Source: Blastocladiella britannica (taxonomy: Eukaryota > Blastocladiomycota > Blastocladiomycetes > Blastocladiales > Blastocladiaceae). From it: a DNA stretch of 64,000 bases. Below the pieces are notes generated by a model. That model was not told the origin of the DNA. It saw only the letters and a list, made by a program, of their open reading frames with translations, and searched no databases. Position 1 is the stretch's first letter, and each line of letters opens with the position of its first letter. Made by a program: the position numbers and the translations under genes. The stretch lies in assembly GCA_025349905.2 (NCBI GenBank), contig MU624541.1, positions 1-64,000 of the forward strand, written 5' to 3'. Positions 33,150 through 45,178 of this stretch are shown here, piece after piece.

Positions 33150-36100
33150 ATGTGTTTTTCATGCTTCCATTCATCGTCGGCCAAGAAGCCTGCGCCGCCG
33201 CAACCGGCGTTGTCGGACCCCCAGCCAAGTGGGCATGTCATAGTCCCGGCCGCCGCAGTTCCACGCGCAGGTGACACAACTCAGCCGTCCGAGCCAACGG
33301 CAATTCCGACAGCAGCAAAAGTACCAGCAGCAGCAGCAGTAACAACTGCTTCAACAGCAGCAGTGCCAGATCCTCAAATCCACTATGCATCAGAGGCGGA
33401 AGCACTCAGAGCCCTTGCCAAGGGCATTGAATCGGACGATCACGACACTGTGATGCGCTTGCAGCGCTGTTGGTGCACACCCGATCCCGCCTCTCCAAAT
33501 GCTGGATGTGCCGGACATTGGGTGGTAGCGGCCGGTCGCCTCCGGCTTGCCCGTATGATGGTCGATGTGGTCCAAGCCGATCTCCCGACGCCGGACCTCA
33601 ACCCGTTCGCCGTGGCCGACGCTCGCGGCGCCACTGCCGTCGAGCTTGCAGCGGAAATCTCGCGAAGCGAGGGAGGCGATTCGCTTTCGATCTTGGCCAC
33701 ACTCCTCCCCGCCGTGGGCCGGCAGACGTTGCTCCAAACGCGCAACTTTGGCGCCAAGGATGGCGTCGAGTCGTCTATCCTCGGTGCCGCGATCCGAAAT
33801 GCAGATGTCGGCGGATTGCAGCTAATCCTGGACCACATTCGCTCCATGCATGCCTCCGCAGTGGACATACGTGCCACTGGCCTCTCTATCGCCGACATTG
33901 CGTTTGGCCCCAACTGTATTCGCCATTTCGTCGTTTCTGGTAAGGCGTACCAAGAACATGCACGGCTTGTCCTGGCGGCCATCGAGTTCCTGTACCAGCC
34001 AAGCTCGCCCGACTGGCTTTCCGTCCACCTCCCGACCTGGATCTCCAGCGGTACCTGCCAGCTCTTTGGCGCAGCTACCAGCCTCAACTCCACCCGGCCA
34101 CGTCTCCTCTCACTGATGATCGCCACATCACCCAGCCAAACAACGCCACGGGGTGTCTTGGCAACGCTGGTAGAGAGCAGCCTGGAGGTTGATGCACTGC
34201 TGGCCTGTCTTGATGCTATTTCCGACTCGCTGTGTGTTTCCGCCGCTGCCATGGACCCGGACTGCGCCGCAGGCCATCTAACCGACCTTGCCAGTGCTGC
34301 ACTGGCAGCCTTGGCCCACCCGGAAGCAACGCGCATCCTGGAGTCACTCGTCCGATTCCCAGACGCTGGACTGGCCGTTGGCGAAAAACTTATCCAGACG
34401 TCCAGTGCACACGCGACGACAGTCGTTCATGCGGTGGCAAGAGCAGGCCAGCCTCAATGGATGGAGACCGTATTTCGAGTTGCAACGGACGACGCCGCCC
34501 CTGTTGTCGACAGCGACATGCTGTACCCGGTTCATGTCGCAGCCAGCCAGGACAACCCCCAAGCCCTCTCTGCGTTGCTTGCAAAGTGGAGCTCCACCGT
34601 CAACTCTGCTGGTCCGAACGGTGACACGCCCATGGTTCGTTTTAATGTTTGTATCGTTGCGCACAGTTAGCAAAATTGACACACGTCGTTGCAATAGCAT
34701 TTTGCCATGCGATCGAGCCACCCGCTCGTCATTTCCACTCTGGTCCAATTTGGCGCCGACCCAAACCTCCCCAACAGCGCCGGCCAGACCCCACTCCACC
34801 AAGCGCGCCGCGCCGCGCATCCCGAGAACGTGCACGCTGTGGTGCTTGCCGGTGGTCGTGGCGATCCGCGTCTTCCTACGACCCTTCAAACTCCACTCCA
34901 CGTTGCTCTTTGTTCTGAGTCGGTTCATGATCAGCCAACAATTCAGTTGGTTGCACAGCTCCTCCATGCCCCCGGCGCGTCGCCTCGCGCGCAAGATGCG
35001 GCAGGCGACACGGCCATGCACCTTGCAGTTCGTTTGGCCAATGTACCGATCGCACGGTACCTGGCCGAGTGTGCGGCAGCGCCTGGGTCGCCTGCTGGGT
35101 CGGGAGGGCCCGCCGAGTTCCCGTGGCCGGTCAATGCGCTCGGTATGAATCCTGCCCACGAATTGGTGTTGCGGGCGACCCACGCATTTCCGAGCAGTAC
35201 TCAAGTAAACTCTGCACACGTCTCCGTGGAGACTGCGGTGGCCATGGTCGCCCTTTTTGATCGTCGCACCATCAACAGTTTGTGGGCGGGCAAGACGGTG
35301 CTTGATCTGGCGGAGGGGAGCAACACGTCGCTCACGGACGCAATTCGCGAACGAGGCGGCGTCTCCAGCGCTATTGTTGGAATGGCATCGCTTGCGTCGG
35401 CAGTGGCCGCGCGGTCCATTAGCCGAGCTTCCTCTTCCGTCAGCGCTCGCGATGTACCCGTCAAATTGGCTGCTCTGAAGGCCACCGCCAATGACGGTGC
35501 GGTGGCAGCCGGACCGAAGAACCCGCCTTCGCAAGTAGCACCGCTGGTCGTTTCGACGAAGCTCTTGACCGCCATGAACGTCGAGGACCCGATTGCAGCG
35601 TACCTTTCGGGCGGCGGTAGCTCACGTACGCCACTCGTCCCAAACAATATCGACGACCCAATCGCTGCCTACCTTTCAGGCGCCAGCAGCTCACCTGCGC
35701 CGCCTGTCCCGGCTGTAGAGGACCCGATTGCCGCGTATCTTTCAGGCGCCAGTTCTTCTGCGTCGACCGCCCAGGATGCGGCCCCCAAGCCCGCCCTTGT
35801 CGACGAGGACCCGATTGCGGCATACCTAGCAGGCAGCAATGGTGCAGCTGCTTCGGCATCGTTTGGGCAATCGCTACCAAAAGCCGATGTCGCTCCTGAT
35901 GCAATCAAAAAAGACCCAGTGGCCGACTACACCGCTGACGCTGTCGCCACTGTGATTCCTCCGCCCAGCCCCCAACCGTATGCATCTGCTGACAAGAGCA
36001 TCGCTCAAGAGGACCAGCAACCACCACCGCAGCAGCCCACGGAGGTGGCTGATGATGCAGAGGCTCCACTGGCCGAAACGATCCCACTCCCTGAAGACGA

Positions 36101-37073
36101 TGGAGAGTCATTGTTGGAGGAGGAGCGGGCAGTGGAGGCCCAGCTGGCCGCTCTCTTGGTCGACGCGCAAGTGCCCATCATCACGGGGTCAGAGCTCGTC
36201 CTTGGTCACGACACGCCGACCGAAACCGATTCAGATGATGATGTGGACACCACTAGCGCCGCTATGGCGTCCGAGATGACCCCAAGCCAGGACGTCCTCG
36301 CGCTGGAGATTATGATGGCGGGGCCTAGCGACGCCGATGTCGTGGGCGATACCGAGCTCCACGATCTGGCCGAGGAGTTTGACGTGGCGGAACTGTTTGA
36401 GGGTAGCACCTCAGCGGCAGCAGCACCGCAAGTGCCAACAACCGTCGACGACGGCGCGGACGATGACAAGCACGACGATAAATGTCACGACGACAAGCAC
36501 GACGACGAAATGGACCCGGAGTCGGCTCATGATGACACGGACGAATGCGACCGGCCCGTAGCGGCGTCCTCTTCACCGTCATCCTCGAAACAACACTCTT
36601 TGAGTGACCCGCAACCGCTGGACGCGTCCGCGGCCACCACCAAGAGCGAATTCGAGACGATGGGCAAGCTGGCCGTTCTTGACCAGGAGGGCGAAGCGCT
36701 TCTTCACGAGGCGTTGGGTGGTGGCGAAAAGGACGGAGGAGTGCAGCCGACCGAGACGTCCGCGAGCGCCGGCGCTCTTCTGTGGGACCCGGAGGCAACC
36801 GACATGACCACCAGTGCCGAGCTGTTGGCGCGGCTCGAGCGCGAGGAACGCGAGCTGATGATGGATTTGGAAACATCGGAGCCTCTGATGGACGACGACA
36901 ATGGCAAGGACGACGACGATAACAGTGATGGGGACGCGACTTCGCGGTCACCGTCGCCGCATTCAATGGCACACAAGCAGCGCAAGCAACACCAACATCA
37001 ACCTCACGAGTTTAAAGCCAGGCCGTCAACAAGGACGACAGCGCACGGCCAGCATCGGCATGCTGCACCTTGA
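33150..37073 (+). CDS. Large ankyrin-repeat protein with DPIAAYLSG repeats and acidic tail
   Basis: Exons 33150-34634 and 34698-37073 give 1,286 residues. It starts MCFSCFHSS, a Cys-rich end that could be palmitoylated. Degenerate ankyrin-like helices fill residues 90-500, and clearer ankyrin units flank the splice: YPVHVAASQDNPQALSALL, VISTLVQFGADPNLPNSAG followed by TPLH, and AAGDTAMHLAVRLANVPIARYL. A Ser/Ala linker follows with four copies of DPIAAYLSG (listed separately), then about 450 strongly acidic residues ending in Gln/His-rich sequence. The starting ATG is 102 bases after the DAHP synthase stop. No family beyond ankyrin is recognised; a membrane-tethered scaffold is a guess. Confidence 0.78.
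35586..35834 (+). repeat. Four coding copies of the nonapeptide DPIAAYL(S/A)G
   Basis: Copies at 35586-35612, 35655-35681, 35721-35747 and 35808-35834, separated by 39-60 bases of variable Ser/Pro/Ala sequence. Each copy is preceded by an acidic residue (ED or DD). The peptide is conserved while codons vary (GATTGCAGCG, AATCGCTGCC, GATTGCCGCG, GATTGCGGCA), which points to selection on the peptide rather than a recent DNA duplication. A looser fifth copy, DPVADY, follows at about 35911. Confidence 0.9.
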
Positions 37074-37115
37074 TTGGCGCCATGCGTTTGAATAAAAGCG
37101 AAGCAATAGTATATT

Positions 37116-39103
37116 TCAAGAATAAAAATGGTGGAGTGTCCCCTTTTTTGGTTTCGCTCGCGTCACTTTTCCTGGACGGACAGTTGGGTGCGCGTGTTTG
37201 AGCTGGTTGGGTATTGGTGGATGAGCTGATGCGGTGCTCCCCTCCAACTTGAGATGTGTGCGTGTCAAACACTCGTCAATGTGCGCGTTGATGGCTCGAT
37301 CGTCGGACGGGTCCGCACTGATGGACCTGGAGCAAATGGGGCAAGCGATCGCGCTCGCAGTTGGAACAACAATAACTTGCTCCGAAGATGAGGATGATGC
37401 TGGTGCGAGCGCCGGCCCTGGCACCGCGTCGGCCGTTGCGGGCGAGAAAAATTTGCGCAGGCCACGCACTTCCAATTCCGACAACTCGGCGATATCGCCA
37501 GCCCGCACTCCAATCAAGCGCAATCGAACGGCAGGAGGAGGAGGAAGAGGAGGAGCAGCATCAACGCCGCCCGGAGCCGAGGCAGTAAGGGACTCGATCA
37601 CGGCGCGAAACTGCGTGATGGCGAACGGCAGCAAGTCGTTCGCGCCATGCAAGTACCGGGGCAGGACCGAGCCCGACTGGCGCACGACAAACTCGGCCGT
37701 CTTGGCCTTGACGCTCAGGTGTCGCGCCGTGTACCCGTGTTTTGCCAGATCGTTGGCCAGGTCCTGGACCAGACCCTCCAGGATATCCGCCCAAGTGCCC
37801 GAATTGGTGGTGGCGCGGAACGTGCGCTCGGTGGACACGGATTTGGGCAGCCCGGTGGCGGGAGCAACGCGCGTCGATCCGTGGCCCAGCGCAGCACGGA
37901 CCACAAAATCGAATCCCTTTTCCGAGAGTGTCAGGGCGAGAAGGCCCGCATTCTCTGCGACTTGATTGCAAGTGCGGATCCCAAGACCCTCAAGCATGTG
38001 CTCGGTCACTTTGCCTACACCGCAGATCTTCCGGGCCGGGAGGTCCCTCATGAACGCGGAAACGGCCTCGCGAGTCGGCGCCAGCCAGTGCTGGCCGTTG
38101 GGTTTATTGATGTCTGATCCGATTTTGGCGAGCATTCTATATAAAAGGATGTTATAAAAAAGGGTGGTATCTTCTAAAATAAGGAATTCGAGCGTACTTG
38201 TTGCAGGCAATGCCAGCCGACGCAGTGAGCTTGGTGACCAGAAAGATCCCGTGCCGCAATTCCTCCACGACCGGTCTCGGATCCGTCAGCCCGCGCGCGG
38301 CAAGGTAGTCCGTGAGGTCCAAGTACGATTCGTCCAACCCTACGGGCTGCATGGTCGGGTCGTACTGGATCAATACGGCGCGAACAACCTGGCTGATCTC
38401 GCGGTACCGATCAAAGCGAGAAGGCACAAGGATGAGGTCCGGGCACAGCGCTTTAGCCATGTATCCAGGCATGGCCGCGCGCACGCCAAACTTGCGCGCT
38501 GCGTAGTTGGCGGTGCTCAGCATCGACATGCCGCCGACGCCCACAGGTTTGCCTACGAGGCTCGGGTCGTCGAGCTCCGCGACCGCGCAATAGAACGCGT
38601 CCATGTCCACGTGCACAATGCACCGGGTAAGGTCGCGCTGCGCTTCCCATTCCCGGATCTTTTTATCGGCGCCAGCCTGGGCCACGGCCAAGTCCGCGGG
38701 CGAGAGGCTCTGCACTTGCTCGCGAAGTCGGGCCACTTTGGAATCAGTCGCGGCCGATTTCCGCGCCTCGTTCTGGTAATATGCCGAGTTGGTCGACATG
38801 ATGCGGATGGTGTCGGCGATCCTGGCTGTTTGCGTCGCGCCTATTTCACATATTGTCGGTGAGTCATTCAAATACCACTTGAAAATGAGTGCATATGCTC
38901 CTACCCATGCCAGCCTTTTGTGCGCTATATGCAAAGCGATACGAAATATCGAGGGGCGGCGCAGGTGCTGGTGGCGGTGGTGCCTCGGATGAATGTTCCT
39001 TGTCCTGGCCGCCATCATTGGCATCGTCTTCATCCGAGGTCGAGCATTCTGGGCCGTCTTGCGATATCCGTGCAAAGTCGGACGAGAACGAGTCCGCGTC
39101 CAT
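37116..39103 (-). CDS. POLK: DNA polymerase kappa (Y-family translesion polymerase)
   Basis: Copies past bulky minor-groove lesions and extends mismatched primers. Exons 39103-38905, 38840-38198 and 38136-37116 give 620 residues. Starts with an acidic segment and the kappa-type clasp FAYSAQKAGMGATQTARIADTI/YYQNEARKS. Palm motifs follow: VHVDMDAFYCAVAELDDP and PVGLDESYLDLTDYL, with the metal-binding Asp and Asp-Glu present. Then TASAGIACNKMLAKIGSDINKP, the helix-hairpin-helix DLPARKICGVGKVTEHML and the little-finger domain. Near the C-terminus a Rad18-type zinc finger, CPICSRSI...INAHIDEC, should bind ubiquitin; the protein ends GTLHHFYS, which resembles a degenerate PCNA-binding box. One zinc finger is present where vertebrates have two. 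Confidence 0.94.
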
Positions 39104-39352
39104 TTCCTGCGATAATTTATTATTATTTACAATTTTTTGATTTATTTTTGCAAAAAAGCGACAAAAAAGTACATGAAAGAGGAAGGAAAACAACGACATG
39201 ATCGAGGAAAACAGGGATATCGATATACAGGACACGCAAAAAGCTAACGACGCGAAAGCAGAAAAAAAAGTACAAGAAAACAAAAACAAGAAGGGCTACA
39301 AAGAAGGAATGAATGGGAATAGGAATATGGAAAGAAATGGGAAATAACAAGA

Positions 39353-41714
39353 TCACGACGAAAGATTCACGCCAATTTGCAGCAAAAGAGCATCGAGCTC
39401 GGCGTTGGAAATGGTTGCTGCACCTGCGGCAAGGGTATCAAAATCCAAGAGATCAAACTCTGGAGGCGTGGGTATGTTTGAAGTGGGTGCAGGGGCGATC
39501 GACGCGGTGAGGGCGCCAACAGCAACAGGAGGAGGAGGAAGAGAAGGAGGAGACGCGAGCGACATCGAGCCGGCGCTGCCCATGGGTGGCGGCAGCACCA
39601 AGGCGTGCTGTTGGTGAGCAAACTCGTGTGTGCCTGCCGTCAGAGGCGGGGTGAGGAGCTCCAGAGGGCAAAATTGCGGCTCAAAGACAGGCGACAGGAG
39701 CAACAGCGGGTCAATGGAGGATACGCCAGGTGGGGGTGGTGGTGGGTGATCAAAATGGTGGCGGTATTGGGTTGGTGCCGACGGCTGCGACAGCGGTGGC
39801 GGCGCATCATACCGGGAGTCAAGGGTGCATGTGCCGTCCGAAAAGGCATGGGGCGACATGACCGAGCTCTCCCAAGCAGCTGCGCCGTGCCGAGCGTCCA
39901 TGGGCACCCACTCCACTGCTGTACTGCGATTGGAAGCAGCCGGGTGATCGAACGAGCAGTATCCCATGGTATCCGCGTCAAGACCAGGGAACGACAAGGT
40001 AGATGCGACGGACAGGCGACGGCGCTTGTTTTCGGGGCCATCGTCGTTGTCGTGCGTGGTCCAAAGGGCCTCCCGGCTCGGCTCCTGCGGCGTCGCGCCG
40101 GCACTGGTTGCCACCGCTGCTGCCGCTGTTGTTGTGGTTGCATGCTCGTCGCGCGTTGGAACACGCCGGGCCGCCCGCTTGTGCGACCGCGCGTGCGTAC
40201 CGGATCGCCCTCGGCATGCAGACTGCTGGACAGCTCTATTTGCGTTTACGGCGGCCGATTGAGTCCGACGCGGTGTGGCATGCGCTTGATTGGCCGTCGC
40301 GTGGGAGCTGGATTGGGTATCGCTACCGCGCAGCTTGTCAAAGTTGGGTTTCAGGCGGCCATTTGCGACCAAGCCGTCGTAGTTGGGGTTGACCATGTAC
40401 AGCTTGTTGCATCGCATGAGCAGCCGTTTGCGCATGCCCTTCTTGAGAGCCTGTGTCGCCGATCCGGTAAAGTGTTTCGGGAGCTGCGGGCCAAAGAGCC
40501 TGTTGTTTTGAACGCATAAATCGTGAGTGAGGGTTGATCCGTGGGGCAGGAGGAAAAAAACGGGGAAAGGGGAATATATCAAATAATGGGAAATCGCACT
40601 CTTGCATTTCCGCGTAAATCTCGCGCGGTGCGGCACCTTGGAACTCGGTCGACTTGCGGGCCATCGAATCGAGAGCGGCCAAGATCATGCGTTCGTACGA
40701 AAATGTACTCGAACCAGCAAACTGCGATCCGTCCTCGTTTGCGTCACCGACAATGAATGGCGCCGCCGCGGGTGGGGAGGTCACGCTCGCGCCGCCGTGG
40801 AAAATCGACCCACTGGCGCCGCCGCTCACTGACGGACGTCGTGAGTCGTTGCCGGCATTGCTCGAGTCCATGTCGACTTCGTCATCATCGTCATCGCCGT
40901 CGTCGTCATGGCTCCACGAGCTCTGAATGGCATGGCGTGCGCGACGCGCTGCTGCTCGAAGAATGGGCTGCGCTGGTTGCGTCGGTTGCTGCGCCAAGTT
41001 GACTGGGTGCATCGGCGACTGCGTCGACGGGTTCAGCGACCGCATCGGCGGCGACTGGGGTCGCACCTGCGTCGATAGCGACCGATCAAAGTCGAAGCGG
41101 CCAAACGGTTCCGCGTCAAACAGGTCGACGTTGCTGACAAGGTCCATGCTGCTGACACTCTGGGGCAGTGAAAACGACTGCCAGTCGTCGGCCATGTGCC
41201 ACGGCACCATGTCGCTCAGGCATGAGTACGTGGCCTCAAAGTCCGGCACGCAAGCCCACGTTCCACCAACACGAGCTTGCTCCGATGCACTGGCGGCAGA
41301 GTAGCGCGAGAGGACGGGCGAAGGCGTTGGCGTCATCGCTGGAAACGCATACTCGTGCTGCTCATGGAAGGACGTGGCCACGGAGCCGCGCCAATCGGTT
41401 GAGTTTGGTGGGATCGGGAGCGCCGGCAGTTCGTTGGGGTGTTGCGGGCGAGCTTGACTTGTACCACCACCATCAGCACCGCTGGCCTTGCCGTACGCTC
41501 CCAGCGCGCTGGATTCTTGGGATGATCGAGATGAGGAGCACGCAACAGGCCGGTCGTGATCAAATGTCCCTGTCGACCCCGTCACTCCCTGCGATGAGAT
41601 AATAAAAAAAAGATGAGATCACGGGAAGGTTTGCCAAACAGAGGGGGGATGCGTGAGTGAATGACGTACCCAGCACTCGGGAGAAGAAAATTCGATATTG
41701 GAAAACGGATCCAT
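39353..41714 (-). CDS. Low-complexity nuclear regulator with an H15-like winged-helix domain
   Basis: Exons 41714-41670, 41588-40600 and 40499-39353 give 726 residues. The first exon codes only MDPFSNIEFSSPECW. A single folded domain of about 75 residues spans the second splice: FSYERMILAALDSMARKS, PREIYAEMQELFGPQLPKHF, then TGSATQALKKGMRKRLLMR with KLYMVNPNYDG after it. This three-helix pattern with a basic third helix and a beta wing resembles the globular H15 domain of linker histones. Flanks are disordered: Pro/Ser/Gln-rich upstream, with an acidic HDDDGDDDDDEVDMD stretch, and a Pro-rich tail ending LLDFDTLAAGAATISNAEL, which looks like an acidic-hydrophobic activation segment. A transcription factor is likely; the H15 assignment is by eye. 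Confidence 0.6.
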
Positions 41715-42724
41715 TGCGATACGGCCGCTTGTGCTTTTTCTGCCTGGCGGAAACGGGCGAGAATGCTATCAATACGAGGACGAGATCAAGTGAGCGACAA
41801 TTGATGCATTACAAACAATTGATCGTGCGTAACGTGCAATAAAAAAAGTATAGAGGTGGATCAGGAAATATAATGGAAAAAGAATGAATGAGGAAAATCA
41901 AAGCAGTGGCAGAAAACGCATCGTACTGGGTGGCTGTGTGAGTGGGCAATTGCGGTTATTATGAAGGGCTCGTCGCAAGCAAGCAGCACAGCACAACGGA
42001 TCATCAAGCCTGCCCGGTTGTGGCCATGGCAGCAAAAGAAAAAAGAAGAACAAGGGAAAAGGAAAAAGGATTGGAGCCAAGAAAAAGTAAGAAGTGCAAA
42101 GCCCACCTTTCCCAAATACGCCGCGACTTCATGGGAAACGACGATCGCTGATTGAGCGACTCATTCGTTATGTTAACAGCTGCACACGCGCTTTCAGATG
42201 CATGGATTTTGTTGAAGGACGCACGCAGGCAAACAAAATTTCAAAACGCTAAAAGAAAAGGATTTTTTTTTTTTTTTTGGAAACGCACGCTCGCCATACT
42301 CGCCCGTTCCTCGCGTTCGAGGCGCGCCGTCAAGAATCGCCGCCGCCGCTCTCTAACGCTGAGGGCCATGAAGCCCACCATTGCTGCCTGGACGGTTAGC
42401 GGTCGGGACGGAGGGCAGGGTCGCCCCGAGGGGCTCGAATGCATCAGGGGGTTGGGGTATGCGAGGAAAATGGTAACAATAATTGGAAATGAGGAGGATG
42501 GGTGTCACCCAATGCGTTTCTTTTTCTCGTTATTCCTGGGCCACCCCCCGTTTTTGGCTGACATTTCAAGGAGCCAGCGTCCTCAATGTTAATGTTGATG
42601 GCGCCACGCACCTCGTGTCAAAAGCAGAGCTTGCGTGCAAAAAAAAAAAAAAGACTTCCACGTGAAAACCGAAACAAGAAAGAGGATATGGATCATAATT
42701 GTGATTTACTCGTTGTCTTCCTTC
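41715..42724. other. 1.0-kb intergenic region without a recognisable gene
   Basis: Upstream of the winged-helix gene and downstream of the GATA factor, both on the minus strand. It is purine-rich, holds an 18-T run near 42262 and a 13-A run near 42639, and has no open frame with family similarity or good codon use. It probably carries the 5' leader and promoter of the winged-helix gene and the GATA 3' end. A leader intron or non-coding RNA cannot be excluded. Confidence 0.5.
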
Positions 42725-45007
42725 TCACGAGGGAGGTGGGGCCAAAGGGCGTGCGCCACTGTATTCTGGCGCTCCATTGCCGGTCGTCGGATGGACCGCG
42801 CGCATGTATGGAGAGGCGCTGTTGCGGCTTCCACCGGGCCCAGTGCTGCTGTGACGAGAGGTTGGGAGCGGGAGCGTCACATGGCTGCCTCCTGGGAAAT
42901 ATGCGCTTGGCTGGGGCGGGGCCGGCGAGTGCGAGAGATGCGCTTGATGATCGCCAGGAGCAGCGGATAATGGCGGCGGTAGTGGTGCGCCGCTACCGGT
43001 CGATGGGTGCGATCGCGGAGACGACTGCGCGTACTGGCCCATGTGGGGCGATCGTGCTATGGTCGCGTGTTGATGTAAATATTGTTGTTGTTGATCTTGA
43101 TGATGTTGCTGTTGTTGTTGTTGCTGAGAGTACACGGGCTGCATAGTCCCACCTCCATTATGGAGTCCATTATGGGGCATCGATCGCGGCTGCGGCTGCA
43201 GAGTACCCGACGACATGGGTTCCAGCATGGACGACGGCGCAAGGGGCGGCGCACCAAAGCGCGTGACGTAGTAGCCGTGCGCGGCCGAGGATGCTTGCCG
43301 AGCACCAGAGTACTCGCGAGCACCAAGCTGCGATCCTCCGCCGTCGGCCGCTCCGCGCCACGCGGTCAGTACCTCTGGTGGCGGCGCAAGCATGGAAACA
43401 GTGGGCGCAACGGCGGCATTCGGGAAGGTGAGATTGCCGCCGCGACCTCGGAGCGGAAAGTGTGGCGGTTCAATGGGCGGAATGTCGTCCGCGGCGGGCC
43501 GGGTCTCTGCCACCACACCCCAATGTGCAATTGCCGCGCGCGTTTCGGCGCGCAGGTGGTCTAGAACCGACAAGTGCCGCTCGAGCATGCTCCTAATGTC
43601 TGGGGGTGAGTGGTCAACCGCCACTGGCGCTACCAACGACAGTGGGAGCGGTAGTTGAACGCGAGGTGTCGCGGGCGTCTGGCCTCGCGACTCTAGAGCC
43701 GGAGCGCGGGGCAGGGTCTTTCCTCCCCGACCGCCAAATTGATTCGCGACGGGCTCGGGCGCGGGCGCGGCCATGGGTTGCGTCATGACATGTTGGTGGT
43801 AGTGGTGGTGATCGAGCGCCTGGTGGTGAATCGTCGCCGCCACGGGGCCGGCGGTATCAACGCCTGGTGCAAGGTGCGGGCGTTTCGCGGGCGGCGGGCC
43901 GTCGTCGCCGCCAGCGACAATCGAGTTTTGCATCCCAACCGATGGCGAGGGCGACGCGCTCGTGTAATAGGAAGCGGACGCAGTTGCGGCAGCGAGCTGG
44001 TCGCGCGGGCATGTGTTGCGCTTGCGGCGGCGAATGACCCCACCGCGCTTCAGTTTGATGGGTCGGTTTTTGCCGTCTGGTGTTTTATTTGTGTTTTGTG
44101 GTCAGAGTATACAATCATAACGAAGTGAATAGGGGTGTGCTCGTACGGAGCTTAAAGTACAGTCCTGCGAACACATAAGAAAGTGAGTCCTGGGTGAATC
44201 GACGAAAGAAAAAAGAAAAGAGTGGAGTCGGACCACAGGCATTGCAAATAGATCGGCCTTCCACGTCGCGGCGCCAGAGGGGAGTCGAGTTGGTGCCGCA
44301 GTTGGCACACACGTTGCCTCCCGCACCGCCTCCTCCTCCGCCTGCAATGGACGATTCGGTTTCGTCATCGTCATCGTCACCCGCGTCAGGCTGCTCCAAT
44401 GTGGCCAGGGAGTCACGGGGAAGGGAGCTCGGATCGGGCTCGACGCCATTGCCTTGAAGCTGCATAATTTCGCGTGTAGGCCCTTCATTCGGGGCAGCAG
44501 AAGGAGCCATGTGTGCGACAGCAGACGCGTTCGATCCAGTCGCCACCGCCGCCAGGTTGTGGTTTCGCTCCGGGGCCGAGACGTAGCGCTGGTAGCCGTG
44601 GTGGAGGTGGTACAGGGCTGAGTATAAATTGATATACAGTGAGCGACATTTTCCAGGCGTCCACACACACCCACAGGTCCATTGAGGCGAAGGAGCGCAT
44701 CGATCCTCGTGCACTCACTCGCGTAAATAAGAGCAGCAATAATCGCACCACAGGCGTTGCAACACACGGTGGTGCCGTCGGGCATCGCGCGCCAGAGGGG
44801 CGTGTGGGTCGTCATGCAGTTGGCACACTGCAGAGGGAGTGGCGGCCCTGTCACTGTTGTTGCCGTTGTTGTTGTGGAGGCTATTTCGACGGTTGTTGTT
44901 GCTCCAGTCTGAATCTGCTGCAACTGCAAGGGCGGCGGTGGTCGTCGCGTCGGGTCAGAGTCGCCCGGAGGGGGCTCGGTGTGCATTGTCGGTCCGGTGG
45001 GGTCCAT
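42725..45007 (-). CDS. GATA-type transcription factor with two zinc fingers
   Basis: Exons 45007-44749, 44617-44234, 44164-44147 and 44076-42725 give 670 residues. Finger 1 (residues 61-86) is CX2CX18CX2[19 protein letters not shown]...CCNAC, followed after the splice by [12 protein letters not shown] in place of the usual GLYYKLH. Finger 2 (about 189-214) is CX2CX17CX2[26 protein letters not shown], and continues with [20 protein letters not shown] and the basic IRRRKRN, i.e. the canonical DNA-binding form. The codons for LYFKL are on an 18-bp microexon. Finger 1 is less canonical and may bind partners rather than DNA. The remaining 430 residues are low complexity (His, Gln, Pro) with one helical stretch, [20 protein letters not shown]. 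Confidence 0.9.
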
Positions 45008-45178
45008 GGCATGCTGTGTTGGGTGTTTGTTTTTTCCTGTCCTTTTTTGTAGAGAGCCCTCGGACAAGGGCGAGAGACGTAAGAAATGTGTTTGCTGAGT
45101 TCCTCGCGATCCCTGGGCCAGGCGGTCACAAAATGCACGAGACGAATAAAAAATATTGTATAACGACTAAAAGAACAA

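Noticed and set aside
41715..42724. Short frames in the 1.0-kb gap
   Set aside because: They start at or depend on poly-T/poly-A runs, lack codon bias and show no family motif.
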